A stretch of DNA of 5,373 bases from an uncultured Lachnospiraceae bacterium (GTDB lineage: Bacteria > Bacillota > Clostridia > Lachnospirales > Lachnospiraceae): the NCBI GenBank assembly GCA_910583965.1, contig CAJUAE010000166.1:1-5373 (forward strand), written 5' to 3'. The notes below the pieces were generated by a model. It saw only the letters and a list, made by a program, of their open reading frames with translations, did no database searches and was not told the origin of the DNA. The position numbers were made by a program, and so were the translations under genes. Below are positions 1-5,373 of the stretch, in pieces (the first letter of the stretch is position 1; every line of letters begins with the position of its first letter).

Positions 1-54
1 GTATAGCACAACTTGGTATATTTTGTAAGTAGTTATTTATTAACAGTTCCTTAG
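1..54 (+). repeat. Left copy of 54-bp perfect inverted terminal repeat
   Basis: The first 54 bases, beginning GTATAGCACAACTTGG and ending AACAGTTCCTTAG, are the exact reverse complement of positions 5320-5373. Identity stops sharply on the inner side: the next base here is T, while the corresponding base at the other end reads C. The outer limit is unknown because the window ends with the repeat. The repeat is very AT-rich. This copy supplies the last four sense codons and the TAA stop of the propeller gene. It contains a weak dyad (repeat positions 26-53, TAAG...CTTA, 9 of 14 pairs complementary). It could be a site-specific inversion site, a transposon end, or a longer genomic repeat seen only in part. 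Confidence 0.97.
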
Positions 55-1014
55 TATCGTTCTGTCACTACGACACATAAAAAAAACTTTATCTTTTTTC
101 TTCTTAACAAAATCTGTAGCATGATATTCATAATTGGTATATTTTTTCTCCTCTTTGCAATATCTCATTACTTCAAACTTTGTCATATAGTTTCTGCAGT
201 CAATTCTTAAAACTATGCTCATTTGACAGGCAAATAAAAATAGGTAATCTTTATGATATATACTATAGTAAAAGTCTCCTTTCACTCCATAAGTTGCAAA
301 AATATCAATCTCTTCCGTTACTTTTCCCTTTAAATTCAATTTCAACAATTTGCTGTTTGTACTACACCATATATAATTTCCATCATAAGACAGCGTATGA
401 ATATTCTCGTATATTCCTGCTATTTCGATAAATTCATATGTATTATCCAGTAAACAATACCTGAACATTCCACTATATTGTTCTGACAAAAGATAAATAT
501 CATCATTAATCTGCGCGGAATCAAAATGAAACAATAAATTTGATTTTTTCTTATACCGATTAGACAATTCATTATACCAACTATCATGTATAATTAACTT
601 TTTGTTCTTTATGTTGTATTCTACAATATATGAACAGTAACCGGGAAATGCAAAAATACTATTTTTATATATTACAGAATTTAAGAATTTACATTCATAC
701 CCACATGCAGCCTTAGGCATCGGTAAAGCTATTGATTCAAAAGATTTATTATACAAATCATAAATGCCAATACTGTTGGCTGACAGTGGCGTAAATATAA
801 GCTGATTTTCAAAATTATTAACATTTCCATATAACTGTATACATAGCGCATATTCGTCCTTAAATTTTCCTAAAAAAGACAATTTTTTATTCACTATGGA
901 ATACGCATACAATCCATTAAAATTTCCTGCGGAAAAAAACATATTATTTCCGTCACAATAAAAGTCATTGAACCAAAGCATTTTTCCTTCAGGGTAATTA
1001 TCCTGTATTTTCAT
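40..1014 (-). CDS. Probable beta-propeller protein of unknown function, possibly 3'-truncated
   Basis: This 324-residue protein has no recognised catalytic motif. It shows repeated units of about 45-50 residues in which a hydrophobic strand is followed by a short turn and a second strand, for example YIWCSTNSKLLKLNLKG, FLFACQMSIVLRIDC and VFFMCRSDRTILRN. This is the pattern of a WD/NHL/Kelch-like beta-propeller with about six blades. No signal peptide or membrane segment is visible, so it is probably cytoplasmic. The start is supported by AAGGGAG six bases upstream, overlapping the stop of the preceding gene (11-bp gap), so the two are likely co-translated. The final blade is cut short and ends LRNC plus TAA, all inside the left inverted repeat, suggesting loss of the natural C-terminus. 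It is more AT-rich than the middle of the cluster. Related proteins are, to my knowledge, seen in clostridial glycan loci without an assigned role; a scaffold or glycan-binding function is only a guess. Confidence 0.75.
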   Translation of the reverse strand: MKIQDNYPEGKMLWFNDFYCDGNNMFFSAGNFNGLYAYSIVNKKLSFLGKFKDEYALCIQLYGNVNNFENQLIFTPLSANSIGIYDLYNKSFESIALPMPKAACGYECKFLNSVIYKNSIFAFPGYCSYIVEYNIKNKKLIIHDSWYNELSNRYKKKSNLLFHFDSAQINDDIYLLSEQYSGMFRYCLLDNTYEFIEIAGIYENIHTLSYDGNYIWCSTNSKLLKLNLKGKVTEEIDIFATYGVKGDFYYSIYHKDYLFLFACQMSIVLRIDCRNYMTKFEVMRYCKEEKKYTNYEYHATDFVKKKKDKVFFMCRSDRTILRNC

Positions 1015-1025
1015 ATTCTACTCCC

Positions 1026-2084
1026 TTAACTTATAAACTGTTTCTTCATATATTTCAGCTTATTCATTTCCCCCATATCTAACCATCCATCCTCTGCAAT
1101 CTTATATGCTCCTACTTTATATCCTTTATCTATACATCTCTGTATAAGATCAGGCATATGAAGAAATTCCCCTTTATTTATTAACTCGATTGTTTCTGCC
1201 TCAAGCACATACATTCCCGTATTTATCAAACATTCGATAGAAGGCTTTTCCTCCAAAGCTATAATATTGTTGTCAGCGTCCGTCTTAACTGTACCATATG
1301 GAATTTGTATATTTTGTGGTACACAGACCATTGTGATATAATTGTTATTTTCTTTGTGCTTGTTAATGATATATTCATAATCAGAATTAACTATAATATC
1401 ACAATTACTTAAAATAAAAGTTGATTTAATCTCCCCTTGTAGTAATTTTAATCCCCCGGCTGTTCCTTGAAAGTTTTCTTCCTCCCACAACGTCACATTT
1501 ACATTATTTTTGTTGTTATATACTGTTTCCGAAAAGAAAGCCTTTATTAATTCCTTCTTATAATTAATAATAATGTTAAAATCCCAAAAACCTAAGATGC
1601 TAAATCTGTCAATGATATGCTCTAATATCGTTTCATTGTCCAGCGGAATAAGCGGTTTTGGAAGGACATCTGTTAATGGCGCAAGTCTTGTCCCTTTTCC
1701 GCCTGCCATAATAATGACTTTTGTATCATTATACGCTTTCTTATATATTACCTTTCCATTATCAAATACTATTCTTTTTACTGTACCATCATTTCCAACA
1801 ATCGGAACTGCTTTTATTCTTCTGGTCTCAAACGCATCGTTTATTTTCTGCTCGGTTGCCTCAAACAAGTTCAGAAAAAACGGACAATAATTCGCTATAT
1901 CGCCGGATCTGCTGTTTTCATCATATCCCTTCATCATAGCCCGCCTGATATCACCGTCTGTAATCACTGCCTTTAGTTGATAGCCACTGCCTATCAGCAG
2001 TATCCCATGTCCTACTGTATCCATACGATGCAGTACATTTTTTATCTTTTCTTCTTCTGATATGAAAAAATCTGCAATCTCCAT
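1026..2084 (-). CDS. ptmE: CBS-domain sugar-1-phosphate nucleotidyltransferase, PtmE-like
   Basis: The 352-residue protein has two parts. Residues about 1-115 form a CBS pair (GILLI...AVITDGDIRR at 27-48, then KAVPIVGNDG at 91-100). Residues 121 to the end form a nucleotidyltransferase with MAGGKGTRLAPLT at 126-138, PKPL at 142-145, GTAGGL at 207-212 and the metal-binding NCD at 227-229. This layout is that of Campylobacter PtmE, which uses GTP and glucosamine-1-phosphate to make GDP-glucosamine, the entry step of the legionaminic acid route. CBS pairs usually sense adenosyl nucleotides, so the enzyme may be allosterically controlled. No key residue appears missing. The ATG is preceded by AAGGGG at 2100-2105, 15 bases away, which is unusually far; no better in-frame start is evident. 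It lies 33 bp after the deacetylase gene. Base preference (GTP or other) and exact sugar cannot be read from sequence. Confidence 0.88.
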   Translation of the reverse strand: MEIADFFISEEEKIKNVLHRMDTVGHGILLIGSGYQLKAVITDGDIRRAMMKGYDENSRSGDIANYCPFFLNLFEATEQKINDAFETRRIKAVPIVGNDGTVKRIVFDNGKVIYKKAYNDTKVIIMAGGKGTRLAPLTDVLPKPLIPLDNETILEHIIDRFSILGFWDFNIIINYKKELIKAFFSETVYNNKNNVNVTLWEEENFQGTAGGLKLLQGEIKSTFILSNCDIIVNSDYEYIINKHKENNNYITMVCVPQNIQIPYGTVKTDADNNIIALEEKPSIECLINTGMYVLEAETIELINKGEFLHMPDLIQRCIDKGYKVGAYKIAEDGWLDMGEMNKLKYMKKQFIS

Positions 2085-2117
2085 GATGTTTCTTAAAATC
2101 CCCTTGTATTGTTCGTG

Positions 2118-2774
2118 TTACTCAATCTCTTTAATTACCCTGAATGCCTCTGCATAAAACACGCCTGCTTCAGTCCCTCTCATGACTGCCTGCGCTTTTA
2201 CTGCTTCAATGCTTCTTGGAAAAGGTAAATCTCCCAATTCCGTATCATATATCCTGAGCGCCTCTGCTTTATCCGCAAAATAGTTTGTGATATCTATGTA
2301 TAAATTAGGCTTAAATTTATCATATGGCATTCCAAAATTTGTTTCGGAAATGATTTCCATCGTCAGAATCCTTTTTATGTAACTGTGCCGAAATACCTTT
2401 GAACATGCATACGCCGCCTCAAACACATATTTGTGATCAGAATGCGCATCATTATAATCTGGTAAAATAATACAGTCCGGTTTTACCCGTTCAAATTCCT
2501 TACCCATGGAATTAATCAGGTCGCCCTTTATGCTGTCATTTAAATCTGCTGGTGGAAATTTTAAATTAACAAATCCGTTAAAACTAAAATATTCTCTAAC
2601 TCTCTCAATCTGATTTTTCCGTTTTTCTATAAAGTCCGCACTATACCCCTCTATTTTTGCGTCAGTTATATTCAGCCAGTGTATTTCATTTCCTAAATCC
2701 CTTAATTTTAAAATACTGCCGCCTGCCCCCAGTGTCTCATCATCAGGGTGGGGTGATATTACCATAATCCTCAT
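2118..2774 (-). CDS. PIG-L/LmbE-family N-acetyl-sugar deacetylase
   Basis: The protein is 218 residues, typical of PIG-L/LmbE/MshB-type zinc enzymes that remove N-acetyl groups from aminosugars. It begins MRIMVISPHPDDETLGAGG; the family motif is PHPDDE (residues 8-13), with H9 and D12 expected to bind the metal and D11 to act as the base. The second motif, DAHSDH at 109-114, supplies the third ligand, H114. No signal peptide is seen, so it should act in the cytoplasm on a nucleotide sugar or free sugar. The ATG has a good GAGG seven bases upstream. It lies 55 bp after the formyltransferase gene and 33 bp before ptmE. The neighbours suggest a substrate in the nonulosonic acid pathway, such as an N-acetyl intermediate or finished sugar, but the true substrate is unknown. 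The pairing with a formyltransferase suggests that the exposed amine is re-acylated with formate. Confidence 0.88.
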   Translation of the reverse strand: MRIMVISPHPDDETLGAGGSILKLRDLGNEIHWLNITDAKIEGYSADFIEKRKNQIERVREYFSFNGFVNLKFPPADLNDSIKGDLINSMGKEFERVKPDCIILPDYNDAHSDHKYVFEAAYACSKVFRHSYIKRILTMEIISETNFGMPYDKFKPNLYIDITNYFADKAEALRIYDTELGDLPFPRSIEAVKAQAVMRGTEAGVFYAEAFRVIKEIE

Positions 2775-2829
2775 TCTTTATCCTCACCTGCATCATTTTT
2801 TTACATGTTTCCGTTCAGCCAGATTAAAA

Positions 2830-3717
2830 TCACAAATATATTCCAGCATGTGGTGTAAATTGTCTGTCAAAACGAATAAGCTCTATCAGTCCGTCTCCCG
2901 TTTTGACAACAAAATGCCTGTCCTCCCTTACTTCCACAATCTTTCCTGGCTCAATATTTTTATATAAGGCATCCTCAAGCTCCTTCGCTTCCCACACCTT
3001 ATAATCATATCCGTTATATTCAAAATGTGCGCCAGCATACGGTTCCGACAACGCTCTTATCAGATTATAGATATTTCTGCCGGACATTCTCCAGTCTATC
3101 CTTCCGTCATCCCTGCCGCGTTTTCGCCATGTATTTCCCTTCTGCTCTTTATCCACAATTGTCTGTATATTGTTTTTGCAGATATCGCTCCACAGTTCTT
3201 TCAGTTGAACCTTTGCAGCAGCCATTACTTTATCATACAGAGTTCTTGCATTATCCTCGTACAATATTGGCACCCGTTCCTGTGATATGACTTTTCCCGT
3301 ATCCGCGGTTTCATCCAGTATAAAAAAGCTGGATGCGGTTTCATTCAGTCCCAGAGCAAGCGCCCATATCAGAGGATGCCTGCCTCTGTTCTGCGGAAGC
3401 GCCGTAGGATGAAAACCTATGATTCCCTGTGGAAACATATCAAGCAGTTCTTTTTTGATTAACTGTGACCATCCCATGCAAAATCCTACCTCCGGATGTA
3501 TCTCCCTGATAAACTCATATGTCTGATTGTTGTTGATATTTTTCACATAGAGATACGGTATATTGTTTTGTTTAGCAATATCTGATAAATCCACAAAATC
3601 AGAATTAAACTTCGACTCCTGCTTTGTTATCACACCAACAATATCTGCCTCTGCTTCTATCAACGTTTTTAAAAACGCTGCCGACGATTCCACGCAGCCG
3701 ATGAATAATGCTTTCAT
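2830..3717 (-). CDS. Folate-dependent sugar N-formyltransferase
   Basis: The 295-residue protein resembles methionyl-tRNA formyltransferase and the ArnA/VioF class of sugar formyltransferases, which move formyl from 10-formyltetrahydrofolate to an amine. Residues 1-150 form the folate-binding Rossmann-like domain, with GFHPTALPQNRGRHP at 101-115 (H103 as catalytic histidine) and DETADTG at 135-141 (D139 as the matching aspartate). Residues about 196-295 form the C-terminal domain (DDGRIDW at 203-209, then NLIRALSEPYAGA). The usual asparagine two residues before the histidine is glycine here (G101). ATG at 3717 is chosen because GGAG lies eight bases upstream and family proteins begin MKxLFIG; an in-frame ATG ten codons earlier would add a non-conserved tail. 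True tRNA formyltransferase is unlikely in this sugar locus. The amine substrate is probably an amino-nonulosonate or a nucleotide aminosugar. Confidence 0.85.
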   Translation of the reverse strand: MKALFIGCVESSAAFLKTLIEAEADIVGVITKQESKFNSDFVDLSDIAKQNNIPYLYVKNINNNQTYEFIREIHPEVGFCMGWSQLIKKELLDMFPQGIIGFHPTALPQNRGRHPLIWALALGLNETASSFFILDETADTGKVISQERVPILYEDNARTLYDKVMAAAKVQLKELWSDICKNNIQTIVDKEQKGNTWRKRGRDDGRIDWRMSGRNIYNLIRALSEPYAGAHFEYNGYDYKVWEAKELEDALYKNIEPGKIVEVREDRHFVVKTGDGLIELIRFDRQFTPHAGIYL

Positions 3718-3725
3718 ATTAATTT

Positions 3726-3729
3726 CTCC
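3726..3729 (-). promoter_or_regulatory. Ribosome binding site deciding the formyltransferase start
   Basis: On the minus strand GGAG (inside AATGGAGAAATTAAT) lies eight bases before ATG at 3717. An alternative in-frame ATG exists ten codons upstream, but it would add the residues MRKKHNGEIN before the conserved MKALFIG start. Spacing and family conservation favour the shorter protein. Confidence 0.75.
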
Positions 3730-3775
3730 ATTGTGTTTCTTGCGCAATTCAGAACATCAGTTTCTTTCTATAAAA

Positions 3776-3817
3776 CTATTGGAATGTACCATTATTGTAT
3801 GTAAGCAAAATATTCAT
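3776..3817 (-). other. 13-codon mini-ORF overlapping the cytidylyltransferase stop (gene remnant or leader)
   Basis: The end of the cytidylyltransferase gene reads AAGGAGAAAATGA on the minus strand. A new ATG overlaps its TGA as ATGA and opens a short frame, MNILLTYNNGTFQ, that ends at TAG 3776-3778. The full AAGGAG makes it look like a designed coupling site, but only three bases separate it from the ATG, which is tighter than normal. The 96-bp gap is long for this cluster. The MNILLT beginning resembles the first beta-strand of many nucleotide- or ATP-binding enzymes, so it could be the remnant of a deleted or frameshifted gene. A chance ORF is equally possible, and no function is claimed. 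Confidence 0.3.
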
Positions 3818-4518
3818 TTTCTCCTTCCGAATGTCTTTTGCTCCAGCAAATACTCCGCATATTCAAAGTCATCCATCGTATCAATATCTACCGATTTTTT
3901 CTTAGCCATGACATATCCGACTGTATCATCTGTATAATAAGTTCTTTCTCTTTTTAGCAGCTGATAATCCAGTATATATATTGCACCATTTGGAACATAA
4001 TACTGACAATTCATTTGTCGGTTCTTTATCGCATTGTCCGAATCAAAGCCGGCATTTTTAATTGTCCTGTCTTCATTCATTTGATAATACCAACTAGCCG
4101 GAACATCCGCTTCAACAACAGAAACCAGAGTTGTACACGCACACTTTCTCATAGTCTGAATTGCATGGTCAATTTCATATGCATCTCTTAATGGTGCAGT
4201 AGGCAACAATACTACAAACTTGTTGATATGCATTCCACCTCTTTTTTCCAAAAGGTCAACTGCATGCAGATATACATCAACCGCGCTTGAATCGTCTTCC
4301 GCCAAATGGGAAGGACGCATAAACGGAACTTCTGCACCATACCGCAGAGCGGCTTCCGCTATCTCCTTACTGTCTGTTGTCACCACTACCCTGTCTATTT
4401 CCTGTGCATCCAGCGCAGCTTCAATCGTGTATGCAATCAGCGGCTTACCGCACAGCTCTTTTATGTTTTTCCCTGGAACTCCTTTCGAACCGCCTCTTGC
4501 CGGAATTATTGCCAACAT
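3814..4518 (-). CDS. legF: CMP-nonulosonate cytidylyltransferase (CMP-legionaminate/sialate synthase type)
   Basis: The 234-residue protein begins MLAIIPARGGSKGVPGKN, the signature of acylneuraminate cytidylyltransferases (NeuA, LegF/PtmB, PseF), which couple CTP to a nine-carbon acidic sugar to give the CMP-sugar donor and pyrophosphate. R8, S11 and K17 are in the nucleotide-binding loop. Other family motifs are VVVTTDS (44-50), RP (68-69), LLPTAPLR (104-111, a variant of LQPTSPLR) and DID (211-213) as the metal-binding pair. ATG at 4518 is chosen because it puts the signature at the usual place and starts one base after the glycosyltransferase stop; an upstream ATG would add 16 non-conserved residues overlapping that gene. 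The nearby PtmE-like gene favours legionaminic over pseudaminic or sialic acid, but the exact sugar is inference. The last bases overlap a mini-ORF. Confidence 0.88.
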   Translation of the reverse strand: MLAIIPARGGSKGVPGKNIKELCGKPLIAYTIEAALDAQEIDRVVVTTDSKEIAEAALRYGAEVPFMRPSHLAEDDSSAVDVYLHAVDLLEKRGGMHINKFVVLLPTAPLRDAYEIDHAIQTMRKCACTTLVSVVEADVPASWYYQMNEDRTIKNAGFDSDNAIKNRQMNCQYYVPNGAIYILDYQLLKRERTYYTDDTVGYVMAKKKSVDIDTMDDFEYAEYLLEQKTFGRRK

Positions 4519-4519
4519 A

Positions 4520-5341
4520 TTACCTGTCACTCCATTCTGATAACATTCCCCACCAAAAATATGCATTGGTATCCGATCCTATCCTGCATCTGCATATATC
4601 CGGGTTTTCGTATTTTTCAATTAATTCTCGATACCGCCCATCATATTTTTTCAACATCCCATAATGTTTTAGTTTAATATGCCGTTCCTTTTCAAGCTCA
4701 CTTATTGTACATTTTGAAATGCCTGCTATATTATTCACATATATCCTGTAATAGGTTCCCGTATTGCCGATACGCTTTCCTGTCATGCCTGCTAATAACA
4801 TCCGGCTAAACAAATACCAGTCAAATATCTCCGTTGTCCCCTCTTTTAAGCTTTCAATAAATTCTTCCTTTATATGCCTCATGTTTATTGCACAATTCGA
4901 GAATCCCAGATAATTACATTCCAAGAGACACTCAATTTTGTTTGTAATTTCAGGCAGTCGGGGCATTGCATTCATGCCATTTAGCAAAAATAAATCATTA
5001 TAATAAAAGTCATATTTCCCATCATACTGTTTAACAACTTCCGAAACCCTGTTGCTTTTTGCCATATCGTCACAATCCAACAATATAAGCAATTCTGTCC
5101 TGTCTGCTAGTGCCTCAAATAGCAATTCAATTCGTAATTCATAGGGTAACAGTTTATAAGTACTTTTATCTACAATATGCAGCCTGTCGGCAAATGACTT
5201 TTTATATATTTTTAATCTATCTGCAAGTACATCCATCGGAATATTATCATTAATTAACAACACATCGAATTCCTGACAATCTTGCTTTTGGAGTGATGCT
5301 ACAAAATCATCAAAAAACGCTAAGGAACTGTTAATAAATAA
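4520..5341 (-). CDS. Family 2-like glycosyltransferase, 5'-truncated at the inverted repeat
   Basis: The open frame gives 273 residues without a normal start. Its visible N-terminal part, SSLAFFDDFVASLQKQ then FDVLLINDN, matches the first helix and second strand of GT-A glycosyltransferases (pattern SLxxQ...FxVLIINDG), so only the first strand, about 10-20 residues, is missing. The donor-binding acidic motif is in LLILLDCDDMAKS (DCDD at residues 63-66 counted from the GTG at 5263), and an acidic/aromatic segment, TEIFDWYLFSRML, lies where the catalytic base region is expected. It likely acts at the cytoplasmic membrane or on flagellin or a lipid-linked glycan; donor and acceptor are unknown. 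Upstream, in frame, is a TAG inside the right repeat. The GTG at 5263 is the first common start but would remove conserved sequence, so a functional protein from this arrangement is doubtful. It ends one base before the cytidylyltransferase. Confidence 0.8.
   Translation of the reverse strand, partial: LFINSSLAFFDDFVASLQKQDCQEFDVLLINDNIPMDVLADRLKIYKKSFADRLHIVDKSTYKLLPYELRIELLFEALADRTELLILLDCDDMAKSNRVSEVVKQYDGKYDFYYNDLFLLNGMNAMPRLPEITNKIECLLECNYLGFSNCAINMRHIKEEFIESLKEGTTEIFDWYLFSRMLLAGMTGKRIGNTGTYYRIYVNNIAGISKCTISELEKERHIKLKHYGMLKKYDGRYRELIEKYENPDICRCRIGSDTNAYFWWGMLSEWSDR
4530..4533 (-). promoter_or_regulatory. Ribosome binding site for the cytidylyltransferase, inside the glycosyltransferase gene
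   Basis: GGAG lies 11 bases before ATG 4518, with a weaker AGG at 4523-4525, four bases away. Both are inside the last codons of the glycosyltransferase, whose TAA (4520-4522) ends one base before the ATG. This arrangement supports translational coupling and favours the ATG at 4518 over an upstream in-frame start. Confidence 0.55.
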
Positions 5342-5373
5342 CTACTTACAAAATATACCAAGTTGTGCTATAC
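5320..5373 (-). repeat. Right copy of 54-bp perfect inverted terminal repeat
   Basis: Read on the minus strand, positions 5373 down to 5320 repeat the first 54 bases of the window with no mismatch. In this orientation the repeat leads into the glycosyltransferase. It carries stop codons in all three frames (repeat positions 4-6 and 52-54, 26-28, and 30-32), so no protein can be read through it from outside into the cassette. The glycosyltransferase frame opens just after the TAG at 5342-5344, and the repeat encodes the residues LFINSSL at the visible start of that frame. No target-site duplication can be tested because no flanking sequence is present. Confidence 0.97.
5333..5361 (-). promoter_or_regulatory. 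Weak promoter-like sequence inside the right repeat
   Basis: Read into the cassette on the minus strand, the repeat holds TTGGTA and, after 17 bases, TTTATT. Each matches 4 of 6 bases of the sigma-70/sigma-A consensus. The spacing is ideal, but the match is weak and the DNA is so AT-rich that chance is a real possibility. If active, it would drive the whole operon from the right end, and the left copy would drive antisense transcription of the propeller gene. Confidence 0.2.

Noticed and set aside
134..145. TTGGTATATTTT inside the propeller gene repeats 12 bases of the terminal repeat in the same orientation
   Set aside because: The match is short, AT-rich, does not extend on either side, and lies in ordinary coding sequence; probably chance.
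2775..2829. Possible terminator in the 55-bp gap between the formyltransferase and deacetylase genes
   Set aside because: There is a run of A/T bases but no stable GC-rich stem next to it; the following gene has a good ribosome binding site, so read-through is more likely.
2830..3717. Housekeeping methionyl-tRNA formyltransferase (fmt)
   Set aside because: The fold is shared, but the HPTALPQNRGRHP segment, the missing NxH asparagine and the glycan-gene context fit a sugar-type enzyme better; no def or other fmt neighbour is present.
3025..4677. Several plus-strand open frames of 80-125 codons, for example 3025-3285, 3563-3937 and 4306-4677
   Set aside because: They lie antisense to genes with clear family motifs, have no recognisable domains and no good ribosome binding sites; they are shadows of the minus-strand genes.
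1..5373. Circular plasmid or phage with overlapping ends
   Set aside because: The matching ends are inverted, not direct, so they do not show circularity; no replication or virion gene is present.
1..5373. Autonomous insertion sequence or transposon
   Set aside because: The repeats resemble terminal inverted repeats, but no transposase or DDE/HUH protein is encoded inside and target duplications cannot be seen; at most a non-autonomous element.

Overview
The window is a compact one-strand gene cluster for making and using an acidic nonulosonic sugar, most probably of the legionaminic acid type. It is bounded at its exact ends by a perfect 54-bp inverted repeat (1-54 and 5320-5373). Every credible gene is on the minus strand, so transcription runs from high to low coordinates. 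The low GC content, strong purine-rich ribosome binding sites (AAGGGAG, GGAG, GAGG), small gaps and the protein families point to a low-GC Firmicute, probably a clostridial or Lachnospiraceae-like gut or soil bacterium. That placement is inference; no taxonomic marker gene is present.

In transcription order: (1) a GT-A fold, family 2-like glycosyltransferase (4520 to about 5341) whose first residues are missing because its reading frame opens inside the right repeat; (2) a CMP-nonulosonate (legionaminate/sialate type) cytidylyltransferase (3814-4518); (3) a 96-bp gap holding a 13-codon mini-ORF that overlaps the previous stop as ATGA; (4) a folate-dependent formyltransferase (2830-3717); (5) a PIG-L/LmbE-type zinc deacetylase (2118-2774); (6) a PtmE-like protein with two CBS domains followed by a sugar-1-phosphate nucleotidyltransferase (1026-2084); (7) a probable beta-propeller protein of unknown role (40-1014) whose last codons and stop lie inside the left repeat.

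PtmE-like and CMP-sugar synthase genes mark the first and last nucleotide-activation steps of the legionaminic acid route known from Campylobacter (GDP-GlcN formation at entry, CMP-sugar formation at exit). The glycosyltransferase may transfer the product or build a neighbouring linkage. The deacetylase-formyltransferase pair suggests an acyl-exchange step, removing an N-acetyl group and adding N-formyl, which would give an N-formyl variant of the sugar. The middle steps (dehydratase, aminotransferase, N-acetyltransferase, hydrolysing epimerase, condensing synthase) are not in the window.

The most striking structure is the inverted repeat, because it cuts into both terminal genes. It fits an invertible or otherwise recombining surface-sugar cassette. 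It could also be a collapsed genomic repeat that stopped an assembly, since the window ends exactly where the repeat does. No recombinase, transposase, RNA gene, CRISPR array or convincing terminator was found inside. No gene-free stretch exceeds 300 bases.
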